DNA from: Paenibacillus sp. PK3_47
GTDB taxonomy: Bacteria > Bacillota > Bacilli > Paenibacillales > Paenibacillaceae
Direction of reading: 5' to 3'
NCBI RefSeq assembly: GCF_023520895.1
Contig: NZ_CP026029.1
Coordinates: forward strand, 5,580,001-5,644,000
DNA length: 64,000 nucleotides
The stretch's first letter is position 1. Each line of letters opens with the position of its first letter. The notes below the pieces were generated by a model that ran no database searches, was not told where the DNA came from, and worked only from the letters and a program-made list of their open reading frames with translations. The position numbers and the translations under genes are program-made. Positions 17,056 through 25,369 of this stretch are shown here, piece after piece.

Positions 17056-18045
17056 ATGTCGATTACAGCATTTGAAGGACAGTATGAAGGAGAGGCGGCG
17101 GTCTGGTTAAAAGCCGGACGTTATGAAGCAGCTATCCTGCCGGGGATCGGCGGCAACCTGATCTGCTTCCGGGATACCGAAAACGGTTACCGTTTCCTGC
17201 ATGAGCCGGGAGCAGAAGGGATGGAGGACTTCAAGGCCAGCCCGGGAATCCATGGGATTCCTGTACTGTTCCCTCCTAACCGTTATGAAGACGGGGAGTT
17301 TCCGTGGAACGGCAAAACTTACCGGCTCCCGGTAAATGAGGAGGCAACAGGTAACCATCTGCACGGATTTTTACATACGGCAGCTTGGGAGGTCGAAGAA
17401 TTCGGCAGCGGTAAACATGAAAGCTTCGTTACGGTTGCCATCAAAGTAGATGAGAATCATCCGTCTTATCAGTACCTGCCTTTCAAATATACGGTTAAGC
17501 TGCGTTACACGCTTGGCGAAGGCGGTTTATCCCAGCAGCTGCTGGTGCATAATGATGGGGAAGAGCGGATGCCGTGTCTGCTGGCATTCCATACGGCCAT
17601 TAACGCGCCGTTCGCCCCGGACAGCGCTGCACAGGATTACCGTGTGAAGCTGACCATCGGCCAGCGCTGGGAGATGAGTGACCGCATGCTGCCTACAGGT
17701 GCTTTCCAGGAGCTTACGGCTGATGAAATCGCCATGCGCGAAGAAGGTGTGAATCCGTTTTATGCATCCATGGACAACCATTACACAGCTGTTCCGCAGA
17801 ACGGCCGCAACCGCATGGAGCTGAAGGATACGAAGTCCGGTGCGACTCTTGTATATGATGCAGGCACTTCCTACAAGCAGTGGATGATCTGGAATAACGG
17901 TGCAACAGAAGGGTTCTTCTGTCCTGAACCGCAAATTAACCTGGTCAATGCGCCTAAGGTGGATCTTCCGGCTGATGAGATTGGCTTGTTCGGTCTTGAA
18001 CCGGGCGAATACTGGGAAGAGACAAGCCGTCTGTATGTAAAATAA
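17056..18045 (+). CDS. Aldose 1-epimerase family protein
   Basis: A GalM-like mutarotase-fold protein, 329 residues. It probably interconverts anomers of an aldose or acts on a related sugar. Family features seen are GGNLICFRD, IHGIPVLFPPNRYEDG, NHLHGFLHTAAWEV with the catalytic-type His, and the C-terminal YKQWMIWNNG and CPEPQINLVNAP segment bearing the catalytic Glu. A GAAGGGAGAATTACTAA ribosome site precedes ATG 17056. It stands alone and is followed by a terminator. Confidence 0.87.
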   Translation: MSITAFEGQYEGEAAVWLKAGRYEAAILPGIGGNLICFRDTENGYRFLHEPGAEGMEDFKASPGIHGIPVLFPPNRYEDGEFPWNGKTYRLPVNEEATGNHLHGFLHTAAWEVEEFGSGKHESFVTVAIKVDENHPSYQYLPFKYTVKLRYTLGEGGLSQQLLVHNDGEERMPCLLAFHTAINAPFAPDSAAQDYRVKLTIGQRWEMSDRMLPTGAFQELTADEIAMREEGVNPFYASMDNHYTAVPQNGRNRMELKDTKSGATLVYDAGTSYKQWMIWNNGATEGFFCPEPQINLVNAPKVDLPADEIGLFGLEPGEYWEETSRLYVK

Positions 18046-18074
18046 CTTAAGCTGATTCATATTTAAGTGAATAG

Positions 18075-18114
18075 AACGGGGAGCAGTGAACCAAACTGCG
18101 CCCCGTTTTTTTTT
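18075..18114 (+). terminator. Rho-independent terminator after the aldose epimerase gene
   Basis: The stem AACGGGG-GCAGT / ACTGC-CCCCGTT (one mismatch) is followed by nine T. Confidence 0.88.
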
Positions 18115-18250
18115 GTGCGCTAAAATTATGCTGATGATAATGGATTTACATTATTTTTACATACAGTTAACAATTTAAGGTTTCTTTAAGCAAGTTATCG
18201 TATAATGTTCGCCTAATACATGCTTATCTGCAGATTGGAGTGGAAATGCT

Positions 18251-20056
18251 GTGCGAGCTTTACTGCCGGACAAAGGGCTGGGAAAATTGCTGTTAGCGCT
18301 GCTGGCGGGCGGATTTATACTTAACTTCTTTATGCAGTCAGCGCTGCTTAATATGAATATATACAGTGTACTGGAATGGATAGGTGAATTTTACGGGCTG
18401 TATCTGGCCGGGGGGCTGTTGTTGTTCTGCGGCCTTCTGGTCTGCTCCATGCTCTTGCCTAACCCATACATCGGACCGGCCGCTGCCGGCCTGCTGATGG
18501 TAATCACCGGCTTTGCAGGCTATCAGAAGCTGTCCACAACAGGCGAGCCGCTGTTTCCCTGGGACTTGATGCTGCTTAAAAATGCCGGAGAAATGAGCAG
18601 GATTGCCCAAGGAATGGTCTCTCCGCTTATGCTTGCAACAGCCGCGCTCCTGGTGGCAGGATTAACCTGGCTGATTATTAAGCTGCCCAAGCAGCGGATC
18701 AGCTTGCAAATCAGGGTACTGCTCACTGGCGTTTCTGCGTCAGCAGTCGCCGGTTTTATTTTCCTGGTCGGCTCCCAGTCCCAGATCTTTACCTCACTGA
18801 AATATGAAAATATATTCTGGAACCAGAAGGTCAATTACAGCCAGAACGGATTCCTGTTTGCCTTTGCCGGCAATTTGCGCCAGAACCTCATGGAGGAGCC
18901 GGAGGGCTACAGCCGCGATGCAATCGCTGAAATTGCAGCCAAATATAACGCATTGCCGGATGTGCCGGCAGCCGCAGGGAAAGAGGAGCAGCCGAATATT
19001 CTATTTATGATGGACGAGGCGTTTTTTGATCCCACCCGCCTGCCGGACTATCAGTTCAGTGAAGATCCGCTGAAATTCATCCATCAGCAGCAGGGGAAGG
19101 TTCCCTCGGGGCTGATGCTGTCACCTGAATTTGGCGGCAATACGGCAAACATTGAGTTTGAAGCATTGACCGGCATGTCAATGTACTTTTTGAAGGACGG
19201 CTCGATCCCGTATCAGCAGCGGATTGTCAAAATGTCCTCGCTGCCTTCCATTGTCAGCATTCTGAAGGAAAGGGGATACCGGGCACTGGCGCTGCATCCG
19301 TTCGACGGCACCTTTTATAACCGCAACCGGGTCTATCCGGTCCTGGGTTTCGATTCCTTTACCAGTGAACAGGATTTGGAGCATGCGGAGCGGATGACGC
19401 CAGCCGGTTATATTACCGACAAGTTTGCTGTAGAGGAGGCTGTGCGCCAGCTGAAGTCCTCCCGGGAGCCGGCCTTTTTGCATCTGGTGACCATGCAGAA
19501 CCATTTTCCTTTTACCAAGGGACTGAACGGGCCTAACACGATTAAAGTACAAGGTCTGCCATCAGCCTACACCGATGAGTTCGAAACCTATGTGCAAAAC
19601 ACCAAATTGACGGATGAAGCCCTGGCTTATCTGCAGCAGGAGCTAAAGACCATAGAGCGCAGGACAGTGGTTGTATTCTGGGGAGACCATTTGCCCGCTT
19701 TATCCGCAGGAATTTATAGGAACGCAGGCTGGGACAAGGAGCCCAGGCTTAAACATGAAACGACATTGCTAATGATGGCGAATTTTGAGCTGCCTGCTGA
19801 ACCGCTGGGAACGCTCAGCCCCGCTTTTATCGGACCTGAGGTGTTCAGGCTGACGGGCCAATCCCTGCCGGCTTATTACAAGCTGCTGGAGCAGGTCCGA
19901 AAGGAGCTTCCAGGCTTAAGCAAAAATGTGCTGATCGGCCCTGACGGCGAACGGAGTGAATTGGACGCGGCTCAGCAGCTGCTGCTCGATGACTACCGGA
20001 TGGTGCAGTACGATATGCTGGAAGGGGAAAATTACGCGCAGAGTCTTTTGTTCTAA
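18251..20056 (+). CDS. LTA synthase family protein (membrane sulfatase-fold phosphotransferase)
   Basis: A 601-residue enzyme of the lipoteichoic-acid synthase group, which polymerises glycerol phosphate from phosphatidylglycerol outside the membrane. Five N-terminal helices (about residues 10-170) precede an extracellular alkaline-phosphatase-like domain. Metal or catalytic candidates are Glu in NILFMMDEAFFDP, the Thr nucleophile in GGNTANIEFEALTG, and Asp-His in VVFWGDHLP. HPFDGTFYNRNRVYPVLGFDSF is also typical. The GTG start at 18251 has GGAGTGG upstream. A TATAAT hexamer lies at 18201-18206. It may be an LtaS paralogue or a primase; sequence alone does not decide. Confidence 0.85.
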   Translation: MRALLPDKGLGKLLLALLAGGFILNFFMQSALLNMNIYSVLEWIGEFYGLYLAGGLLLFCGLLVCSMLLPNPYIGPAAAGLLMVITGFAGYQKLSTTGEPLFPWDLMLLKNAGEMSRIAQGMVSPLMLATAALLVAGLTWLIIKLPKQRISLQIRVLLTGVSASAVAGFIFLVGSQSQIFTSLKYENIFWNQKVNYSQNGFLFAFAGNLRQNLMEEPEGYSRDAIAEIAAKYNALPDVPAAAGKEEQPNILFMMDEAFFDPTRLPDYQFSEDPLKFIHQQQGKVPSGLMLSPEFGGNTANIEFEALTGMSMYFLKDGSIPYQQRIVKMSSLPSIVSILKERGYRALALHPFDGTFYNRNRVYPVLGFDSFTSEQDLEHAERMTPAGYITDKFAVEEAVRQLKSSREPAFLHLVTMQNHFPFTKGLNGPNTIKVQGLPSAYTDEFETYVQNTKLTDEALAYLQQELKTIERRTVVVFWGDHLPALSAGIYRNAGWDKEPRLKHETTLLMMANFELPAEPLGTLSPAFIGPEVFRLTGQSLPAYYKLLEQVRKELPGLSKNVLIGPDGERSELDAAQQLLLDDYRMVQYDMLEGENYAQSLLF

Positions 20057-20090
20057 CAGGGATTTTTTGTCTGTATTAACAGTATGGGCA

Positions 20091-20099
20091 TGTTATAAT
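20091..20099 (+). promoter_or_regulatory. Extended -10 promoter element before traX-like gene
   Basis: TGTTATAAT matches an extended -10 (TGnTATAAT) 34 bases before the start codon; no good -35 was seen. Confidence 0.45.
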
Positions 20100-20132
20100 A
20101 AATGGATATTTGTTTACGAGGGGGTGCCATAG

Positions 20133-20801
20133 TTGCAAATTATTGCCATGCTGACCATGCTGATTGATCATGTCGGCTACATATTTTTTCCAAGCGAGCT
20201 GTATTTAAGGGTGGTAGGACGCATTGCGTTTCCGATTTACTGCTACTTGCTGGTGCAGGGGCATATACATACATCATCACGGCCCCGTTATCTGCTGCGT
20301 CTGTTCCTGATTGCTGTGATCACCCAGATTCCTTACAATATGGCACTTGATCCCGGCGGCTGGAATGTAGTCTTCACACTGCTCCTGTCAGCTATAGTGC
20401 TGGTGATCCTGGATAAACTGCCTAACCTTTGGCTCGGGATTCCGGTTGTCATTGCGGCCGTACTTGTAATGGACTATCTGCCGCTTGATTACAATGCCTA
20501 CGGGCTTTTGCTGGTGCTGATTTTCCGCTATGCACGTTCGTACTGGCTTGTTGCAGCCCATTTTATACTGAATGTATTTTTCCTCTTCTACTACAACTGG
20601 CTGGTTCAGATGGCAAGCATTCTGCCGACCCTGTTCATTGCCTTGACCCCGGGGGCACTGAAGGCTTTGGAGAAAAGACGGATTCCGCGCTGGGTATGGT
20701 GGTCCTTTTATCCGGCTCATTTAGCTGTACTTGCTATTGTTAAGATTATACATTACCAATATTGGGTAACTATAGATTGGCGGAGTCTGCTAACTTTGTA
20801 A
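20133..20801 (+). CDS. TraX family membrane protein
   Basis: A polytopic membrane protein of 222 residues with the TraX-family N terminus AMLTMLIDHVGYIFFP, GRIAFPIYCYLLVQG and FYPAHL near the end. The namesake acetylates F-pilin; chromosomal Gram-positive members have no proven role but are likely membrane acyltransferase relatives. The TTG start at 20133 follows GAGGGGGTGCCATAG. Nothing near it suggests conjugation, so the name is structural only. Confidence 0.82.
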   Translation: MQIIAMLTMLIDHVGYIFFPSELYLRVVGRIAFPIYCYLLVQGHIHTSSRPRYLLRLFLIAVITQIPYNMALDPGGWNVVFTLLLSAIVLVILDKLPNLWLGIPVVIAAVLVMDYLPLDYNAYGLLLVLIFRYARSYWLVAAHFILNVFFLFYYNWLVQMASILPTLFIALTPGALKALEKRRIPRWVWWSFYPAHLAVLAIVKIIHYQYWVTIDWRSLLTL

Positions 20802-20891
20802 ATAATGCACTTTGGGCTGTCTATGTTAAATCCTTCCTCTTTATGAGATGATGGATAGATTTCACAAATTTAATGCTAGAGGAGACATGCT

Positions 20892-22406
20892 ATGAAGAAA
20901 ATGAAAGCAAGAGCAAAATGGTTGGCCCCGATTCTGGCGATTCTGCTGGTTCTGGCGGGCTGTCAGCCGGTAGCCGGGTTTGACGTCAACAAGGCGCTGC
21001 TCGGAGACCTGGATGTGAAGTCTTCTGAATCCAGTATGACTTTATCGGTGAATGCGGTTCCTGCTCCGGGAATCAGCAGTGAAGATCAGGAAGTGGTAGA
21101 TCTCATTAATTCCTTTTCATTGGACCTGGCTCACGTAAAACTGCAGAATAACGGAAATGTATCCGCTGCAGGCACGATCGGCTACAAGCAGTTAACGGTT
21201 CCGTTTAACCTGTATATGGATCAGGAATCTATCCTTTTTACAGCGGAAGGTGCAAAGCAGCCGTACTACATCCCGCTCGAAAGCTATGAAGCAGCGCTGG
21301 GTGCTGAGGGGTTAGATCCTTCAGGTGCGCAGAATATTAGCAAGCTGTTGACACAATTTGTCGTGAAAAATCTTCCGAATCCGGGCACGATCAGCGTTGC
21401 TTCGGTGAGTGAAGCTGTCTACGGCGAACAGCTGAGCCTGACTAAGCTACATACTGAAATTACAGGTGAAGAGCTGCCGGCCCTCTTGAAAAGCTTTTTG
21501 AAATCCGTATCACAGGATACAGAAGGATTTAAGGCTTTGCTCAGCGGTCTCTATGATTACTTATATCCTGTTCTGATGGCTTCCGGAGCGGATGCTGCGC
21601 TGGATGATCTTGGTTTGGGAGACATTCCGCTCGAAGATAAAGAAGGTGTAGTCACTGTGGTCCATGATGCGGCCAAACTGGCAGTGGATGCCCTGCTTCT
21701 GATGTATGACAAACAGGTTGCCAAACTCTATGAATCTGATCCTGATCTCGCGACCATTCTGGGCAAGGATACAAAGCTCAAGGTAGATCTGTTCGTAGAC
21801 AGCGGTTTCCATGTCCGTAAGCAAAACTTTGATCTCTCCGTTGCCATTCCGGCCAGTGAGTTTTTACCGCTGCAAAGCATCTCTCTGAAGTCAGAGACAG
21901 AAACCTGGAATTTAAACGGTCCGGTTACTGCTGATGTCATCAGTAAAGAAGGGGCACTGGATTTCTCGGCAGAACCTCCTACACCTGGTGCGACCCTGAG
22001 AAACTTTGATCCGGAATCAGCCGCGTATAATCTGCTCAAGAATGATCTGGGCATCACTGCTAAATCGCTCGTCATTATGCCTGAAGATGAATACTATTAT
22101 CCGATCGTTGAAAATGGCACCACTTATGTTCCGCTCCGCTATGTAGCAGAGGATCTCGATGCTGTAGTGGAATGGGATGCTGCCAACCGGGCCATTGTTG
22201 TAACCGAAGATGTATACGGCGACCAGCTTGTATTCAAAATCGGCTCTGCACAGGCTACGATTAACGGCAGCGCAGTGCAGCTTCCAAAACCGGTATTCGT
22301 TGACGAATACGGAGATGGCTATGTGCCGCTCCGTGTGCTGGCAAAGGGTCTGCATGCTACGGTAGAGACGGATGAGTACGGATATATTTATGTTAACCGT
22401 CCGTAA
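20892..22406 (+). CDS. Lipoprotein with C-terminal stalk domain, function unknown
   Basis: 504 residues. The signal peptide ends in VLAGC (lipobox Cys24). The long middle region (about 30-380) resembles no family I can name with confidence. The last about 110 residues form a copper-amine-oxidase-N-like stalk domain: TYVPLRYVAEDLDAVVEWD, then an IVVTEDV strand and a second YVPLRVLAKGLHATVE repeat. The protein is exported and membrane-tethered, probably at the cell surface. An AGAGGAGACATGCT ribosome site precedes the ATG. It is followed by a large shared terminator. Confidence 0.75.
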   Translation: MKKMKARAKWLAPILAILLVLAGCQPVAGFDVNKALLGDLDVKSSESSMTLSVNAVPAPGISSEDQEVVDLINSFSLDLAHVKLQNNGNVSAAGTIGYKQLTVPFNLYMDQESILFTAEGAKQPYYIPLESYEAALGAEGLDPSGAQNISKLLTQFVVKNLPNPGTISVASVSEAVYGEQLSLTKLHTEITGEELPALLKSFLKSVSQDTEGFKALLSGLYDYLYPVLMASGADAALDDLGLGDIPLEDKEGVVTVVHDAAKLAVDALLLMYDKQVAKLYESDPDLATILGKDTKLKVDLFVDSGFHVRKQNFDLSVAIPASEFLPLQSISLKSETETWNLNGPVTADVISKEGALDFSAEPPTPGATLRNFDPESAAYNLLKNDLGITAKSLVIMPEDEYYYPIVENGTTYVPLRYVAEDLDAVVEWDAANRAIVVTEDVYGDQLVFKIGSAQATINGSAVQLPKPVFVDEYGDGYVPLRVLAKGLHATVETDEYGYIYVNRP

Positions 22407-22431
22407 TTTAACGTAAGCTGCTACAAGACAA

Positions 22432-22483
22432 AAGGGGCATCCCAAAAGCCATGACATGGCTCCTTGGGATGCCCCTTGTTTAT
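22432..22483. terminator. Long bidirectional terminator
   Basis: The 14-bp outer stem AAGGGGCATCCCAA / TTGGGATGCCCCTT encloses a second stem GCCA/TGGC. It lies between the converging stalk-lipoprotein and HhH genes. Confidence 0.88.
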
Positions 22484-22695
22484 TTCTTGAAATCCAGTCC
22501 TGCAGCTGACAGGGCTTCACGTAGCTGTCTGATCGTCTTGGGTCCAAGGCCATGCAGCTTAAGCAGCTCAGATTCGCCCAGCTCAGCAATCTGCTCCAGA
22601 GAGCTGATGCCCGCATGTGTAAGCGCCCGCCGGGCCGGTTGCCCCATCTTGGCAGGAAAATTACTGCCATCCATGAATTTACCGTTCTGTTTCAA
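22480..22695 (-). CDS. Small helix-hairpin-helix protein resembling the RNA polymerase alpha C-terminal domain
   Basis: A 71-residue protein with one HhH domain: PARRALTHAGISSLEQIAEL, then LHGLGPKTIRQLREAL and LDFKK. The order and the GLG-K hairpin match the fold of the RNA polymerase alpha-subunit C-terminal domain, which binds UP-element DNA and activators. No N-terminal alpha domain exists, so this is a free-standing module. The TTG at 22695 is chosen because GGGGGG lies 6 bases upstream; an in-frame ATG 21 bases earlier overlaps that site. It may bind DNA; its role is unknown. It is downstream of the metallophosphoesterase gene on the same strand with a 24-base gap, so co-transcription is likely. 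Confidence 0.72.
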   Translation of the reverse strand: MKQNGKFMDGSNFPAKMGQPARRALTHAGISSLEQIAELGESELLKLHGLGPKTIRQLREALSAAGLDFKK

Positions 22696-22719
22696 TCCAA
22701 TCCCCCCTATTAACAATAA

Positions 22720-24108
22720 CTAGTGTCTGGTAAGGATAATTTCAAGCGACACCTTGCTCCAGCCCTGTTCCCTGGCCATGCTGCGGATATAACCCGGCAT
22801 AAAGCCGCCCTCCATGTTTTCCCATAGCTTGTACCCGGGCATTGCTTTGATTTCTTCCAATACACTGCCGGCAGTACCCGCAAAATAGTTCACATTCAGC
22901 CTGGACATGACCTCAGCCATAGAAGCCTTTTGGTCCTCGGTAAAGGGGGCATCCTGCAGCCGTTCCAATGCTTTATTATACGAGTTCCTGGCAAAGGTCT
23001 GTTCGGCATAAGTTTTAAAGTGGAGCAGATTAGCGTCTTCAATTCCATTTGCCGCAGCCCAGCCCTCTACATTAACTGCAGAGGTTTTGTACGTAACTGC
23101 ACGTGAAGCCGGATCAAAGGTCATTTCCCCGTATTGGTGAGGATTGACTGCCATCGCGCTTGTAGCGATATCATATACGGTAAGCAGGCCGGAGGATGAG
23201 TCTCCGGTGATGGCTCCGGGATCCCTGCGGATATCCTGCATATGGATATGTCCGGATAATACAAGATTCAGCCCGTTCTTGCGCAGCCGCTTCAAGGATT
23301 CCTGACTGTTATTCAGTTTAAAACCGGAGACAGGCATGGAAGTGTGGCTGAGAAGATTATGATGCATTACTGTAATGATGGAGGCATGCTGCCTGGCAGC
23401 TTCCTGCACACAATCCTCGATCCAGGACAGAGTTTCAGGCAGGAGACGGCCGTCTGTCTGCGGAAATCCGTACTTTTCGTTGTTATGGTACTGGTTGCTG
23501 TCCAGCATCAGCAGCCATAATCCGGGGGCGGCATTTACAACATAGCTGAGGCTGTTCTGGTCTCTGGAAATGGCCTCATTGTAACCAAAGTCACCGTATA
23601 AGCGGGGGAAGTCTTTATCGGTGATATGCTCTGACTTAAGCTGCTTATCATTCTTGAAGGACCTCGCCCACGGATTGTTCAGATCGTGATTGCCTGGAAT
23701 GACATAGACGGAAGTTCCCGACGCCTCGACCTGCTTCAGCTTCTTTGTAAGCTCTTTATGGCTGCCGGCTTCGCCGTTGTTGGTTAGATCTCCGCTTAGG
23801 ATCACGAATTCCGGTTTCTTCTGCCGGATGTCATGGACAAACGCTTCGGTCAGTTCATCGCTGTAAGGCAGCATTTTACCGTCTCCGCCATTGACATAGG
23901 TTTGAAAAGCTTCTCCGCCGTCTTCCAGTGCTTTATCCAGATAGTGGAGGTCGGTAGCTACCCAGAAGGAGACGGGGCCATTTGATGGTTCCGGCTGTGC
24001 AGCTGTCTCCAGTGAAAATACTGACGGTTCTGTGTCCTTGCAGCCAGTCAGCACAATACCTGTCAAAATCAGTGCGGAAAGGGCGGATACGACGCTTTTT
24101 TTCATCAT
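22720..24108 (-). CDS. Calcineurin-like metallophosphoesterase lipoprotein
   Basis: An exported phosphohydrolase of about 462 residues. The lipobox VLTGC (Cys23) tethers it to the membrane. All metallophosphoesterase motifs are present: ATDLHYLD (Asp, His), ILSGDLTNNGE, PGNHD, VMHHNLL and SGHIHMQD. A C-terminal region of about 130 residues (EGWAAANGIEDANLLHF onward) is helical and family-specific. The substrate is unknown. The ATG at 24108 follows AAGGAAGGTTCAA; an upstream in-frame ATG at 24141 has no ribosome site. Confidence 0.87.
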   Translation of the reverse strand: MMKKSVVSALSALILTGIVLTGCKDTEPSVFSLETAAQPEPSNGPVSFWVATDLHYLDKALEDGGEAFQTYVNGGDGKMLPYSDELTEAFVHDIRQKKPEFVILSGDLTNNGEAGSHKELTKKLKQVEASGTSVYVIPGNHDLNNPWARSFKNDKQLKSEHITDKDFPRLYGDFGYNEAISRDQNSLSYVVNAAPGLWLLMLDSNQYHNNEKYGFPQTDGRLLPETLSWIEDCVQEAARQHASIITVMHHNLLSHTSMPVSGFKLNNSQESLKRLRKNGLNLVLSGHIHMQDIRRDPGAITGDSSSGLLTVYDIATSAMAVNPHQYGEMTFDPASRAVTYKTSAVNVEGWAAANGIEDANLLHFKTYAEQTFARNSYNKALERLQDAPFTEDQKASMAEVMSRLNVNYFAGTAGSVLEEIKAMPGYKLWENMEGGFMPGYIRSMAREQGWSKVSLEIILTRH

Positions 24109-24379
24109 TTGAACCTTCCTTCTGCATTTTTGCGGAATCATTGTAGCTTATTTATGACCGGATTGTATATCAGAAATGCAACAGCGTTTAAATAACTGCC
24201 GGGATGATTAATGAAATTAGGATGGAGTGTATAAATCATCTCATTACAGCGACAATAAGTGTTGAACTATAGTAGTGGCGGGCGCAGGAAAGTTTTATGA
24301 AAAAGTTATTGTTTTTTTGGAATTTAAGTGTTAAGATTTAAAAAAGTTAGTTACTAAATTAAATGGAGGTAGTTATTTT

Positions 24380-24979
24380 ATGTCGAAAAGCTTTTTGGAT
24401 GCCGTAAAAGAAAGACGTTCCGTATATGCCATCAGCAAAGAATCCCCTATTTCAGACGACCAGATCAAGGCAATCGTTGAAGAGGCGGTATTACATAGCC
24501 CGACTTCATTTAACTCCCAAAGCTCCAGAGCTGTTGTTCTGCTGGGAGAGCAGCAGGATAAACTGTGGGATATCACAACTGAAACGCTGCGCAAGATCGT
24601 TCCGGCTGAACAATTTGAAGGTACTGCGCAAAAGCTTGCTTCGTTCAAAGCGGGCTACGGTTCCGTTCTGTTCTTTGAAGATCAGGCAGTGGTGAAGAGC
24701 CTGCAGGAGAACTTTGCCCTGTATGCCGAGAACTTCCCGATCTGGTCTAACCAATCTTCCGGTATCCTGCAATTTGTCGTATGGACAGCATTTTCCGAAG
24801 CCGGCCTTGGCGCATCCCTGCAGCACTATAACCCGCTTATTGATGATGAAGTGAAGGAAACCTTCGGTATTCCGGCAGAATGGAAGCTGATTGCCCAAAT
24901 GCCATTTGGTAAAGTAGTTACTCCTCCGGGCGAAAAAGAATTCCAGCCGATTGAAGACCGCGTAAAAGTGCTGAAATAA
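24380..24979 (+). CDS. Nitroreductase family protein
   Basis: An FMN-dependent NAD(P)H oxidoreductase of 199 residues, most like the short Frm2/Hbn1/YdgI-type branch. Seen are the N-terminal KERRSVYAISKESPIS with the flavin-phosphate-binding Arg-Arg-Ser, HSPTSFNSQSSRAVVLLG, and the C-terminal EAGLGASLQHYNPLIDDEV with AQMPFGKVV. Natural substrates may be quinones, lipids or xenobiotics. ATGGAGGTAGTTATTTT precedes the ATG. The 240-base AT-rich gap upstream contains no gene. Confidence 0.88.
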   Translation: MSKSFLDAVKERRSVYAISKESPISDDQIKAIVEEAVLHSPTSFNSQSSRAVVLLGEQQDKLWDITTETLRKIVPAEQFEGTAQKLASFKAGYGSVLFFEDQAVVKSLQENFALYAENFPIWSNQSSGILQFVVWTAFSEAGLGASLQHYNPLIDDEVKETFGIPAEWKLIAQMPFGKVVTPPGEKEFQPIEDRVKVLK

Positions 24980-25054
24980 GGGGGTTACTCCCTTTGTTTA
25001 AAACCTCCTGAACCTGGCTAATTACTACTATAGCCTGATGAGGGAGGTTTTTGT

Positions 25055-25249
25055 ATGCCTTGGAATAAGGATGATTATCCGGATTCACTCAAAAATTTCA
25101 TGGCCCCTGTACGCAACAAAGCCATCGAAATTGCCAATGCGCTTCTGGATGAAGGGTACGATGAGGGCAGGGCGATCGCCATTGCCACGGCCCAGGCCAA
25201 GGAGTGGGGCGAAAATCATGACAAGCAGATCCGTAAGAAAAATACCTGA
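25055..25249 (+). CDS. Small conserved protein resembling YdaT
   Basis: A 64-residue soluble protein beginning MPWNKDDYPDSLKNF, with KAIEIANALLDEGYDEGRAI and AQAKEWGENHDKQ. The arrangement matches YdaT-like proteins of bacilli, which are linked to general stress but have no known activity. GGGAGGTTTTTGT precedes ATG 25055. It lies 75 bases after the nitroreductase gene and may be co-transcribed with it. Confidence 0.7.
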   Translation: MPWNKDDYPDSLKNFMAPVRNKAIEIANALLDEGYDEGRAIAIATAQAKEWGENHDKQIRKKNT

Positions 25250-25274
25250 AAATTCTATACTTCATTGACCGGTT

Positions 25275-25312
25275 AACAAAAAGAGGAGCAGACGCCAGCG
25301 TCTGCTCCTCTT
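25275..25312 (-). terminator. Terminator of the PrsA-like gene
   Basis: The perfect stem AAGAGGAGCAGACGC / GCGTCTGCTCCTCTT is followed on the minus strand by a T-run. On the plus strand it may also stop the YdaT-like transcript. Confidence 0.8.
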
Positions 25313-25369
25313 ACATATTCAAGTCAACTTTGTATGCTTGTCCAACAGACGTCCGTGTTCAGCACTGCC

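Noticed and set aside
20133..20801. Conjugative element suggested by the TraX name
   Set aside because: No relaxase, type IV secretion gene, integrase or attachment repeats nearby; TraX-family proteins are common chromosomal proteins.
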